A DNA stretch of 64,000 bases from Ostrinia nubilalis (taxonomy: Eukaryota > Arthropoda > Insecta > Lepidoptera > Crambidae), in assembly GCF_963855985.1 (NCBI RefSeq), contig NC_087092.1, positions 4,526,001 through 4,590,000 on the forward strand, read 5' to 3'. Below the pieces are notes generated by a model. The model was not told where the DNA came from. It made no database searches and was given only the letters and a program-made list of their open reading frames with translations. Below are positions 22,640-33,481 of this stretch, piece by piece; the stretch's first letter is position 1; each line of letters begins with the position of its first letter. The translations under genes and the position numbers were made by a program.

Positions 22640-24511
22640 TATCGGTCTTTTTATATAGTCGGTCTTTTATTCAATGCTTAAAGTTCTATCTTTCTGAGCA
22701 TAAGGTTTCCATCAACACCTCATAGGAAAAATATTATCTGAATACGTCATTTCCCAGTCTTCCAAAGCTTTTCTGCCATAGCTACACTACCATAAACTAT
22801 TAGAATCCCATAACCTCATTTCACTAAAATTGTAATTAAGCGTACAACAGTTGGCCGCTTCGGAATAACAATTGATTTACCAAAAACTTATTAATATGCA
22901 GATCAATTATCTGATAGCGTTAATCCTTTAGCGCTGAACTGCAATACTGGTATTTAGCGGTAACGTTATTCGTTATCCGCTTACGAGGTTCACCCACAAT
23001 GCGCATTCAATCAACGATCATTCTCGTAATTATTTGGAATTAATTTCTGCTCTTTTGTGAATCTGTTTATGTCTAAAATAGCGGTTTAATTAACATTTGA
23101 AATGAATTCCAGAATAGTGTGGAAATTGGAACTATTTGGCGCTTAATTAACAAATTAAAATAGTATTAAGTAGGTAATATTTCGTAGCAATTAATGATTT
23201 TCATGGTTTGTCATCAATACTTCATTCATTTCATGAAGAGGAAAAAAGTTGGTTAAAACTTTGTTTATTGTTTTATTTGTTTCTGAGCAAAAACTAAAGC
23301 CTATTCTATTATAGGTACTTGGCGTTAGAATTCGCACAAAAAGTGAAAAGAAAAAAGCAAAAAACGCAAGTATCTAAAATTATATTAGCTAAGTTTTATC
23401 GTAACAATTTTTTTACAATTTTAGAATCCTTCATATAATGTTCTTCCTTCCGTGCCACGATCCAGGTCACAGGTTCAAATCCGCGAGAGTAATCGGATTG
23501 CGAAGGATGCGAACAGCGCTTTGTGTCCGCGCCTCTTCCGCGCTAATTCAATTATGACGGTAACCGCTTAATGGAGCGGGTGTGAAGCGGCCGGTTGACG
23601 GCTGGACAGGCTTTCGATGGAGAATATGGGAAAATGCAGTTTTCTATTACCTAACTGCACGGCAACATCAGTGTTACATGATTTGTAGTAAGATATTGCC
23701 TATTTATGTGATGCTCAGTGTTACACACTGCTACGAGTTTTGAAGGACTACGAAAACTCCACGTGCTACACGTAGTGACTACGAGTGCTGTAATATTCTG
23801 TGATGCTACGCACTTTATTTTGTAGTCTACTAAGTTGAAATGGTACGTTGCATTATTTTGTTGTGCTACATTATGCTACTATTTTCACGTATTTTGCTAG
23901 AAAATTGGTCAGCGACAAGCATTTCAACCGTTTGCTAGAAATGCTTGGCGTTTATTCTCAACTTATTTGAATTCTTATCATACTGAAGGCATTACACCTA
24001 AACAAAACTGCATTGGCTTGGTGCCCGTCGGAATATGAGGGCCTGTGGCGTTCCAGTCACGTTCCACCTCCATGCAGTTTTCTTTTTGATATCTCTTACA
24101 GAGCACGTACTAATGATATTGGAGTATGACCTACATTTGCAAGTACTTAAAAACTTATCGGTGGAGAGCTGGTGGATATTTTTATCCGTGGAAAATATTA
24201 CAACGACAGAGGAACGCCAAAGTTTCAAATCTTGTAAAGCACGCCCTCTGGTTTGTGTAATTTATTCGCTCACTTAGCATTCAACACTTCTCTCAAATTA
24301 TAGTCGAATTTGTGATAAAGGGAACGATATTTGAGGCTTTCAGTGTCGGATTTAACTCAAGAAAATAATAGAGCAACAAAAATAACCTTGAATCGTAAAA
24401 AACACTTCCCGAGAGCCCTTTAATAGACCCGCGCGATCGTAAAGTGTAAAGTTGCTTTCGGAAACAGGGTTGCCGGGATGAAAGTTAGTATCGAGTTTAC
24501 CTATAATAATA
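22640..24511. other. Unannotated AT-rich region
   Basis: No gene recognised. A box-B-like CAGGTTCAAATCCGCG lies near 23470 beside a GC-richer stretch (23450-23630) that may be a decayed tRNA-derived repeat. Confidence 0.35.
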
Positions 24512-24655
24512 GTTTGAAACGGATTGACGACCTCATAAAGGTAGCAGGAAGGCGCTGGATGCAGGCCGCCACCAACCGGCCATTATGGAAATCATTGGAG
24601 GAGGCCTATGTTCAGCAGTGGACGTCCTATGGCTGAAATGATGTTGATGAATAGT
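24512..24655 (+). pseudogene. RTE-type retrotransposon, 3' fragment
   Basis: The plus strand encodes RIDDLIKVAGRRWMQAAT, then LGG/EAYVQQWTSYG and a stop, with a short GATGTTGATGAA tail. Closely related to 10640-10850. Confidence 0.75.
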
Positions 24656-25357
24656 TTGAAAAGGTGCTACCTTCGACTGATACAAATATTATTAAGGTAC
24701 TTCCTATGCATGACAATAAAATTATGAGTACTTGCAAGTGGGTGGAAGCCTCAGAGGCAGATTTTATTATAAAAAATAAATAATATGGAGATTGCTATTT
24801 AGCTGAGTCACTAGTTCGCTACCACATTTTTGCAATAATTCACGTTTGAATTATATTTTAATTAGCTCAAAGGATACTCGTGGGTAGAGTTTCTATTCTT
24901 ACTGTTGAAGATAATATGGACACTATTTGTGTAACGAAAACTAAAGAAATATGTTTTTCGGTTAAATAAGCATCCTCAACAAGTGAGAGTGGCAACTCTT
25001 ACTTATGTGGCACTTAAACCATAAAATTAAAAAAAAAAAACAGAACCTTATGCATTCCTCTAAGCTCCTTATCGATATAAAATTGATATACTTGAATTCA
25101 TCTTTACAACACTATTTATAACATTTCTGTTTTCGAACAGGAGGTTTTACTGCCGGCCGTAACGGGCGACCGCGAAACAGTTTCCGATTAAATTGAGACT
25201 TTATTCTTAAGGCAATAAGGGAAGTATTGGCAAAGTCGTAGGTATCGTTGTCAAAATTGTAGCTGAATCTTGATGGATACTATAGATACTACATTAGAGT
25301 AACAACTCAATCACGGACGTTCATGTTTAGAATAGTTAAGTAATGGTCATAACATTA

Positions 25358-25476
25358 AGGCTGAGTTGCACCACCTAACTTTGACCGTGACTATAACGAC
25401 AACCAGTGCTTTTTTATGGAGTTAGACAGATTTTTGACGTTTGTCAAAGTTAAAGTATGATGGTGCAACCCAGCCT
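25358..25476. mobile_element. TA-flanked MITE family M, copy 1
   Basis: Ends AGGCTGAGTTGCACCA and reverse complement, with TA on each side (25356-25357, 25477-25478). Other copies in the window are at 48126-48385, 53180-53306 and 56837-56954. Each carries the internal GACGTTTGTCAAAGT. TA duplication suggests a Tc1/mariner-type mobiliser. Confidence 0.85.
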
Positions 25477-25479
25477 TAG

Positions 25480-26259
25480 TATTTAAAAGTAGATAATATT
25501 AATATTTTTTTCTAAAGATTAATAATAAGTTCAGTTTAGTTTAGTAAGTAAGCCTCTCTACGGCCGGCCTTCAGAGTAGGCTGTCTTAGTTTTGGTTTTA
25601 TGTGCTATAAAAAAAAAAGATTTCTATTCTATTGTAACATCACTCGTAAAAGTTTTTATTTTTCGTGTCAATTACTCTCAACTTTTATAGAGATTCAGTT
25701 CAAAGCAGAATACCTACATTAAGATGTTATTGACACCCTTTAACTTAAATACAACATTATTCACAAATAAATGATAGTCATATCAAATGTCAAAGCAGTT
25801 CATGGAATAACTACTCGTACTCCAAATTTCATGAACACCACACATCAATACAATTAATGAGAATCGTCAATAACGCTTTGAATATCGCGTTCCCAACGAT
25901 ATTGAATTTCCCATCTCTGAAAATTTCGCAGTTTCGCAATGATTGAATAGGCCAAAGGAATACTTATAAATTGTTTGCCATAGACTATAAGTCAGCATGG
26001 GACTAATCGTTCGTGCAGAGGACTGGCAGAGAGCCAATATTGTCATAAGTTTTTATGACCTATATCATAAACCTGGAACTCGAATAACTTGAATGTCATT
26101 TTAACTGATTTTACTGATCCTATTGGCCTTTTAGTGTGTTGTACTAAGTAGTTGTAGGTAGGTGTTAAGTAAAACTCGGATGCCGTAATAAGACTGAGAT
26201 ATTTATTTCCAAAACCAGGGTTCTTATATTATCAAAAATGTATTCCAATTAGTGGGTCG
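25480..26259. other. Unannotated AT-rich region upstream of the jockey element
   Basis: No gene or repeat recognised. Confidence 0.4.
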
Positions 26260-26267
26260 TCAAAATA
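26260..26267. other. Probable left target-site duplication of the jockey element
   Basis: TCAAAATA, repeated at 32739-32746 after the poly(A). It sets the likely 5' end at 26268. Confidence 0.5.
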
Positions 26268-27057
26268 AAACTGCGAACGCATCGCATAGCTCGCTAGTGT
26301 AGGTAGGCCGCTGCAGCTGAAATCTACGCCACATAAATACGGCGCGTGCCCGTTGTCTCGCTCAGTCATTCGCTTCGCATCGCTCGCACGGTACGGACGT
26401 GCGCTCCGCCTCGCCCGCCCGCTCGCATGCGCTGCGCTCCGAGTTCCTCGAGCTTATCGCCCTCGCTCTGCGAGTCTTGTTTCTGTGGTGTTTTGTCACA
26501 ATTACGTGGCTTGCCCGCGGCTGCGCTTGGGATACCTAACGGTGATAACGAACAAGCGTAGTTAAACGCCTTTTTAAAGGCGGTTCGGTTCGATTGGGAG
26601 CGACCGACAGTGCCTTTTCAAGGCGCTGAAATTTCCTGCCGCCGCCGGTATATTAGGCTGTGAACCTTGGCCTCCTGGAAGGCACGTTTGAGAGGGTGAG
26701 GCGTTCCTCCTCGCCCTTGAGACACTCGGTTTCACAGTCTTTTCACTGCCGGGCGTGTCCCCCCCTACCCCTCCCTACTTTCCATCCCTGAAGGAGCGTA
26801 TCCCTGGTTGTTTTTGCGACCGGGGCCCTCCTGAAGGACTGCTAGGAGTAGGTACTCACCCTACGTCGCGGCGTTGCTACGTTGCGGCGTAGTTACATTG
26901 GTTAGGGCACACTTTTCCCACTCACCCCGCACGGTTTACACCGACTGTGCGGGACTTACACACCGCTATAACCACCGAGTTTCTTGCCGGCTCTTCTCGG
27001 TGGTTGCGACTTGCGAACCGGTGTAGATTCACGCGTCGCGAAACCCAATTCCATGCC

Positions 27058-29396
27058 ATGGACACGGAGGAACTCTTAAAGTTCCTCCGGGCCACTCACC
27101 CGGAGGTCCTCTCCGGGTTTAAAGCCCACATACGGGCAAAGACCCTCGCAAGCTCTGTGTATGAGGAGCCTGCTTCCCCTTCATGTCCCGAGGACGCCAT
27201 GTGCGATCCGAACTCGGCCCCTCTACCAATCCCGCTCACGAACGAGCACTCCATTGTGATAGATCACCAATCCCATGCCCCCAGTAGGGACATGGAATGT
27301 GACTCTGTCTCAGACGCCGATGACGGTGGCTTCACCACCGTCAGTCGTCCGAAGAGGACCCGCAAATCCGCGGCCTCTCCCCCTCCTTCCCCCCCTGCGA
27401 AGGCGCTGAAGGCCAACTCGGGCCTCTCTCAGCCCTCGCAATCTTCCCAGCCATCCGGCTCGCAGTCGAGCACCGGGCGGACTGTCAGAGTCCCCCCAGT
27501 CTTTGTCCAGGACAAGGCGTCCTGGAACAAGATTTCCGGCGCGCTCAAGGAGCGTCACATTAACTTCTCGCACGCTAAGTCGTGCAACGTAGGAATTAAG
27601 GTGTCCTTGTCCACCTCCGACGAGCACCGAGCCCTAACGCGCTTCCTAGATGAGAACCGTATCGGTTATCATACTTTCCCCCGCGAGGAGGAAAGGGAGC
27701 TGCGGGTTGTTATCCGTGGCATCCCCAAGGAGCTAGACTCCGCCTCCATCTTGGCCGACCTCAAGGCCCAAAACTACCCCGTCAAACAGGTTCATCGTCT
27801 GTACAGGACTCGTACACGTGAACCTTTTGACCTTGTCCAAGTAGTCTTGGACTATTCCGACGAAGCGAAATCGATTTTCAACTTGAAATCGGTTTGCTTC
27901 ATCTCCGGGCTCAAAGTTGAGCCACCCCGAAAGCGCGGCGCTCCCGGCCAGTGCCACCGCTGTCAACATTACGGGCACGCTGCCCGTAATTGTCACGCCC
28001 GTCCTAGGTGCGTCAAGTGCCTAGGCGATCACGGCACAGCCGACTGTGTCCGTGACAAGGCCACAGCCACCGAACCACCGAGCTGCATACTGTGTGGTAC
28101 CCAGGGTCATCCTGCGAATTATCGCGGTTGTCCCCGGGCCCCACGCACTCAGCCGCGTGCCCCCATCCCCTCTGCCCCCAGGCAGATCAATGCTACTCGC
28201 AACTTTGCGGTAGCAAGTGAGGCTCCTAGCCTCCGTCCCAATAGGCCCAATGCTTGGGCTAGGCCTCTGGCCTACACCCAGGCAGCCAGCCTTACTCCCG
28301 CACCCGCCCAAACAGCTGTGGCCCCACCCGCGCCCCAGCAGGCTCCTCAACCCCACCCAGCCCCTAAGGCTACGCCAAAGGCACCTACCCATCAGGCGCC
28401 TAACCCTAGTCCCCCTGCCCCTAAGGCACCGGCCCACAAAGTCCCGGCCCCTCAGGCCAAGCCCCAGCCTACACATTCACCTGCGGCTGACATTAAATTG
28501 GTCAGAGACTTCTTTGGCCAAATTAATGTCGGCGAGATGTTTGTGATCGCCGCAAAACTGCGCGCGACCACAGAATACATAATAGTAGCAACAGAAATTG
28601 CACTCCTTTGTGTAGGATCAGATGCCGACATTTTAACGGTAATAATAATAATGCAAAATATCCAACGCACATGGTGCATTCGAAATCGCACCTTACTACT
28701 ACGCTCACAAGAGCGCAAATTTTTTGTGTTCAGAATTGATCTACCTCGCAGCTCAAGCGTCAGGGTTGTATAAGCAAAGTAAAATAAATAATAACTTAAT
28801 TTTAAGAAGCATTTATTGTATTTACGATTGGTAATCTTTAATCTAGTGGTGTTTGTATAATCGTACGTACCATCTCTAAAGTACCTATTAATAAACTTCA
28901 GTGTTGCAATAATTCGAAATTGGACAAATAGTTTTAAAAGGTGTAGTGTCGGAAAATAGACACGGTGAAGTAAGTTAATGTTTATATTAGTTAAAATATT
29001 TTTTTTGCTACAGTTTTTTGTCATAAGTATTTCAAAATTATTCAAAAAGTGTAGTTTTTTTTTAATTATTTAAATTAGTACAGTTAATTATTATTCCTAA
29101 ATACTACGATTTTACATTAAAGAAGGATAACAGTGCTGTTGGAACAATAAACCTTGATTGTGACGATGATCGACCGAGCGTGTATAGAAATACGCGTGTG
29201 CTCACAGGCGCGTGGCGGTCCTGACTGATTTGCAACTTGAAGTTGTCGCGCGCTGTAGGTAATTATCTCGGCCGGCATAGGTGAGTGACGGAGGCCTGGC
29301 GCGACTAATGGCGAAGGCAACATCATGGATAGGTTATCTATCCTCGCCGAACACGTAGACTTTTGCTACGCTATCTCCTCTTTCCACGCTCCGTAA
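27058..29396 (+). pseudogene. Jockey ORF1 (nucleic-acid-binding Gag-like protein), interrupted by an insertion
   Basis: The ATG at 27058 (MDTEELLKFL) is chosen. An open frame extends further upstream but lacks an ATG. Residues about 215-285 (RVVIRGIPKELD...) resemble the domain that precedes zinc knuckles in jockey-type proteins. Three CCHC-like knuckles follow: CHRCQHYGHAARNC (from 299), CVKCLGDHGTADC (from 318) and CILCGTQGHPANYRGC (from 343), the last with the jockey-typical ANYRGC. A proline/alanine-rich tail follows. At 28569 a 730-bp element interrupts the frame, adding foreign residues up to a stop at 28771. Ignoring the insert and one 7-bp duplication, ORF1 would end at TAA 29394-29396. 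Confidence 0.85.
28569..29298. mobile_element. Unclassified 730-bp element X, copy 1 (TSD GCGCGAC)
   Basis: It starts CACAGAATACATAATAGTAG and ends GTGACGGAGGCCTG. GCGCGAC is perfectly duplicated at 28562-28568 and 29299-29305. The same ends flank a closely similar copy at 42736-43461, so the boundaries are firm. There are no terminal inverted repeats, poly(A) or tRNA-like boxes. The first 350 bp are AT-rich, AATAAA occurs near 29138, and the last 150 bp are GC-rich, which is the base layout of a solo LTR. However, it starts CA and ends TG rather than TG...CA. The reading frame at its left end differs by amino-acid changes between copies and is probably not coding. Confidence 0.88.
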
Positions 29397-32332
29397 TGGC
29401 TAACCCCACCGCTAGGATCAAACCCCGGTCAATTACCTTAGCATTTTTCAACGCTAACGGTCTTAGACAGCAGAAGGACGAGGTTACTCAGTTCCTTACC
29501 GACCACCAGGTCGACATCTTTCTGGTTCAAGAGACCCTCCTAACACCCTCTATTCGCAATCCTAGGATAGCGAACTACAATATCATTAGACACGATAGGC
29601 CCACACGTGGCGGCGGCACGCTTATTTATTATAAGCGTTCTCTGCACTGTGCTTTAGTCGATCCCCCTTCTCTCTCTAACCTAGAAGTCTCACTCTGTCG
29701 GCTAGCCATGACTGGACACGAGCCCATCCTCATCGGCTCGGTTTACCTCTCCCCGAACAAGACTCCCTTAAGGAGCGACTTTCAGGCCCTCTTTGCTATG
29801 AATAGTGCAGTCATTCTTGGCGGCGACTTTAATAGCAAACACACTCATTGGGGTTGCGTAACATCCACTGCCAATGGCAACATGTTAAGCGAACTCTCTG
29901 AGGAACTCATCTTTGACATCTTAGTCCCTATGACGCCCACTCACTATCCTTACAATGTCGAGCATCGGCCCGACATTCTGGACATGGCAATTCTAAAGAA
30001 TATAGGCCTCCGCCTACACTCTATAGAAACCATGCACGCGCTCACTTCTGACCATCGCCCGGTCGTACTACAACTAGGCTCTCCTGAGTCTACACCCACT
30101 ATGAAGACAATTGTGGACTGGGACAAACTCAAGGTAAAACTTGGGAACTGTCAGAGCCCACAACTGTCCTCAATCCCCGACGATATAGTTTCGCCTCACG
30201 AAACTATTCACGCGATCGATGCGCTCACTAGTCACATCTCGGTCGCCATCGGCGACTCGTCTAGGCAAGTGCCTGCGATGGCTAACCACCGTCTCAGGTT
30301 GCCGGACGACGCGCGAGAACTATTGAGGGCAAAGAACGCAGCCACTCGCGATTATGACGCTTATCCAACCGAGGAAAACAGAGTCCGCCTACGTTCCCTA
30401 CAGCGCGCTGTCAAGGCTCGTATCGCGGAACTCCGTAACAATCAGTGGGATGATCTACTTAAAGAAATCTCGCCATCTCACCAAGCCTATTGGAAGTTGA
30501 CGAGAGCCTTTAAGTCTGACACCGTAGCGTCCACGCCACCGCTTTTACGTCCCGATCAAACGCTTGCGTTTGACGACGACGCCAAAGCCGAATGTCTAGC
30601 CGACAGTCTAGAAGCACAGTGCTCCCCCAGTACCCTCCCAGTAGACTCTGCCCACCTCCGCATGGTGGACAGCGAAGTCGAACGTAGAGCCGCCCTCCCT
30701 CCGACCACAACCCTAGACCCGACCAACGTCGACGAGGTGCGAACGATAATCAAAGGTTTCCGTCCCAACAAAGCCCCCGGCCCGGACCGTATCTCTAATA
30801 GAGTCTTACGCGCCCTGCCCGCCCCCCTAGTATACCTCTTGGTTGCTATTTTCAACGCGGCCATGTCTCACTGCATCTTTCCCGACGCGTGGAAAGAGGC
30901 AGAAGTCATTGGCATCCCGAAGCCCGGTAAGAAACTGGCTGACCCCACAAGCTACAGACCTATCAGTCTCTTAAAGACCATGGGTAAGTTATACGAACGT
31001 ATAATTGTCTCTCGATTAAGAGATTATGTTTTTTCTAATAATCTCTTAATAAACGAACAGTTTGGCTTCCGCGCCTCACATTCCTGCGTACAACAGGTGC
31101 ACCGCTTAACGGAGCACATACTTAGCGGCCTCACTGCTAAGCCACCCGTAGGGACAGGAGTGCTATTCTTCGACGTAGCGAAGGCATTCGATAAAGTCTG
31201 GCACAATGGCTTGATTTACAAGCTTTACGAACTCGGTGTGCCGGACAGTCTCGTGCACATCTTACGTGACTTTTTATCGAATCGCACCTTTCGTTACCGA
31301 GTAGATGGCTCCCTCTCCTCCCCCCGCCCCATAAGAGCCGGAGTCCCCCAGGGCTCCGTGCTCTCGCCCATCCTCTTTTCATTGTACGTCAATGACATCC
31401 CCAAATATCCGAATACGGATTTAGCCCTCTTTGCGGACGACACCGCACTCTACAAGTCCGGACGTAATCGCAATTACGTCATCTTGGCGCTCCAACGCGC
31501 AGTCACACAATTAGGCGAATGGTTCAGGAAGTGGCGTATCGAGGTAAATCCCGAAAAAAGTGCAGCAGTGTACTTTTCTAGGGCTTTGTCTGCGAAACGT
31601 CCTCCGGTTCGCACTCGTCCTAATGTCCCCACCCATCTCACCTTATTTGACCAAACTATTCCTTGGAAAAGTGAGGCCAAGTACTTAGGTGTCACTCTCG
31701 ACCAGAGATTATCGTTCGCTCCGCACCTCAGACGCGTCTTGAGCCGTGCGAACCACTACATCCACCGACTCTACCACCTAGTTGGAAGGAAAAGTAAATT
31801 GTCACTTAGAAATAAGTTGACAATTTACAAAACCTGCATCCGTCCAGTGTTGACTTACGCCAGTCCGGTGTTTGCTCACACTTCCTGCACAGACCTTAAG
31901 AAATTCCAGACCCTCCAAAACAAATTCTTACGCCGAGCCGCGGATGCCCCGTGGTTCGTGCGTAATACGAATCTCCATAGAGATTTCGAGATCCCATCGA
32001 TTGATCACTTTATGAAAGAAGCCTCTCGCCGCTACTTTGATAAAGCGATCAACCACAAGAACCCTCTTATCGTTAGCGCCGCCACGTATACACCCCAGAA
32101 AGATGTCGCTGCCCAATACCGACGACCTAGGCATGTCCTAGACGACCCGGACGATCCTATTACCGAATTTCTGAACACAGACATCACTGCCTTAAGCACG
32201 CCAACTACTCCACAACACAGTAGCTCGTTACACCGTACTCGCCGGCGAGTACGAGGCCCTGCTTTCCATTTCGGACGGTACAGACATGTACCGGGCCGGT
32301 TCTCCCCTATCCGTCCCCCGGACACGGCCTGA
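29396..32332 (+). CDS. Jockey ORF2: endonuclease-reverse transcriptase, 978 aa, intact
   Basis: The start is the ATG of TAATG at 29394-29398, where the ORF1 stop overlaps the ORF2 start. Residues about 10-230 form an apurinic-type endonuclease: FFNANGLRQQ, VQETLL, GGDFNSKHTHWG (near 142), SDHRPVVL. This nicks target DNA. The reverse transcriptase follows: NKAPGPDRISN, SYRPISLL, LFFDVAKAFDKVW, GVPQGSVLSP, FADDTALY with catalytic DD at 681-682, and KYLGVTLD. The C-terminal region includes TLQNKFLRRAADAPWFVRN, as in jockey and R1 families. No stop or frameshift is present, so this copy could still supply protein in trans. Confidence 0.93.
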   Translation: MANPTARIKPRSITLAFFNANGLRQQKDEVTQFLTDHQVDIFLVQETLLTPSIRNPRIANYNIIRHDRPTRGGGTLIYYKRSLHCALVDPPSLSNLEVSLCRLAMTGHEPILIGSVYLSPNKTPLRSDFQALFAMNSAVILGGDFNSKHTHWGCVTSTANGNMLSELSEELIFDILVPMTPTHYPYNVEHRPDILDMAILKNIGLRLHSIETMHALTSDHRPVVLQLGSPESTPTMKTIVDWDKLKVKLGNCQSPQLSSIPDDIVSPHETIHAIDALTSHISVAIGDSSRQVPAMANHRLRLPDDARELLRAKNAATRDYDAYPTEENRVRLRSLQRAVKARIAELRNNQWDDLLKEISPSHQAYWKLTRAFKSDTVASTPPLLRPDQTLAFDDDAKAECLADSLEAQCSPSTLPVDSAHLRMVDSEVERRAALPPTTTLDPTNVDEVRTIIKGFRPNKAPGPDRISNRVLRALPAPLVYLLVAIFNAAMSHCIFPDAWKEAEVIGIPKPGKKLADPTSYRPISLLKTMGKLYERIIVSRLRDYVFSNNLLINEQFGFRASHSCVQQVHRLTEHILSGLTAKPPVGTGVLFFDVAKAFDKVWHNGLIYKLYELGVPDSLVHILRDFLSNRTFRYRVDGSLSSPRPIRAGVPQGSVLSPILFSLYVNDIPKYPNTDLALFADDTALYKSGRNRNYVILALQRAVTQLGEWFRKWRIEVNPEKSAAVYFSRALSAKRPPVRTRPNVPTHLTLFDQTIPWKSEAKYLGVTLDQRLSFAPHLRRVLSRANHYIHRLYHLVGRKSKLSLRNKLTIYKTCIRPVLTYASPVFAHTSCTDLKKFQTLQNKFLRRAADAPWFVRNTNLHRDFEIPSIDHFMKEASRRYFDKAINHKNPLIVSAATYTPQKDVAAQYRRPRHVLDDPDDPITEFLNTDITALSTPTTPQHSSSLHRTRRRVRGPAFHFGRYRHVPGRFSPIRPPDTA

Positions 32333-32679
32333 GCCGAGGTCCGAGCCTACCGTGGCGCCCTCAGGCCGCGTCCGTAGTCCCCTCGATCGGGCCCACTAGA
32401 GTGAGCCCGCCGTAGGCTGGACTTTGGTCCAACACCGCGGTGGGCAACCCTCTTGTTGGGTTCGCCACTGATCGGGCGCCTTATGCGCTCGATACGGCCC
32501 GATCGCGAACGTCGGTCTGCGACCGACGCGGACGAGCCTGGGCTTCGCTTCGCGAAGCCCACACTCGGCCTTGTCGGCACGCGCACCGACGATCGCCAAA
32601 CGGCTAGAGTACCTTCTGTACTCGCCACTCTGCCCGGTGAAGCTGGAAAAGCTCCTCAAGCTACCAGCGCGCGTCCCTT

Positions 32680-32680
<1 letters not shown>

Positions 32681-32734
<54 letters not shown>
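32681..32734 (+). repeat. Poly(A) tail of the jockey element (54 A)
   Basis: An uninterrupted A tract that ends the element. Long homopolymers decay quickly, supporting a recent insertion. Confidence 0.9.
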
Positions 32735-32738
<4 letters not shown>

Positions 32739-33004
32739 TCAAAATAGGTCCTTAAATAAGGAAGTTTTTCACTTTATGTCTATACCTACTTTTAATAAAT
32801 CTGTAGAGAGGTCAATTCTGTACATGAAATATACATATTTTCAAAATAACTATCAGGGGGTGATTAGTGATCGATACTGATGCCAAAAATGCAATCAGTA
32901 AAATTTTTGCCTGTCTGTCTGTCGGTCTGTCTGTCCGTCTGTATGTTCCTTATAGAAACAAAAACTACTCGACGGATACTTCTGGGCAGGTGATAGTATA
33001 CCGG

Positions 33005-33480
33005 GAACAAGAATTAGCGGGAAAATCCTTTTGTATGAAAAATCTAAACTGCTTAAGTTTGACGCTTGAAATTTGGCATGTAGGTACCTTAGTTACAACA
33101 GGATATTGCAAAATTCCCACGGGAAAGGGAGTTAGCGGGAAAAACATTTGTATGAAAAATCTAAACCGCTTAAGTTAGACGCTTGAAATTTGGTGTGTAG
33201 GTACCTTAGTAAACTTAAAGCTTAGTTACAACATGCAATTCCCAAAATTCCCACGGGAACGGGAATTCGCGGGAAAATCCTTTTGTATGAAAAATCTAAA
33301 CCGCTTAAGTTAGATGCTTGAAATTTGGCATGTAAGTACCTTAATAAACTTAAAGCTCAGTTACAACATGAAATTCCCGAAATTCACAAGGGACCGGGAA
33401 TTATCAGGAAAATCCTTTTGTGTGAAAAATCTAAACCGCTTAAGTTAGACGCCTGACATTTGGCATGCAGGTACCTTAGT
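33005..33480 (+). repeat. Four tandem units inside Helitron-like family A
   Basis: Each unit carries GGGAAAATCCTTTTGTATGA, CCGCTTAAGTTAGACGC and GAAATTTGGCATGTAGG-type blocks. Inverted-orientation units of the same kind occur at 36705-37045 and 45690-45960. Confidence 0.75.
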
Positions 33481-33481
33481 A

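Larger units (their letters stand above)
26268..32734 (+). mobile_element. Near full-length jockey-clade non-LTR retrotransposon
   Basis: A GC-rich block in AT-rich surroundings. It has a 5' UTR of about 790 nt, ORF1 (27058 onward, interrupted), ORF2 (29396-32332, intact), a 3' UTR of about 350 nt and 54 A residues at 32681-32734. TCAAAATA occurs at 26260-26267 and again at 32739-32746, a probable 8-bp target duplication, although GTTT between the A tract and the right copy is unexplained. The jockey clade is inferred from the ORF1 domain set and the poly(A) end. The preserved poly(A) and intact ORF2 argue for recent insertion. Confidence 0.87.

Noticed and set aside
26947..27057. N-terminal extension of jockey ORF1
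   Set aside because: It has no ATG; the ATG at 27058 is followed by a sequence that continues naturally into the ORF1 protein.
28569..28773. Frame in element X (TTEYIIVATE...) as a real protein
   Set aside because: It starts from the host frame, has no own ATG in copy 1, and the copies differ mostly by amino-acid changes.
29363..29395. Upstream extension of ORF2 beginning at a TTG
   Set aside because: The TAATG overlap with the ORF1 stop gives a better-supported start at 29396.
32347..32755. Frames of 80-100 codons in the jockey 3' UTR and poly(A)
   Set aside because: One runs into the A tract as polylysine; GC-rich UTR gives long frames by chance.
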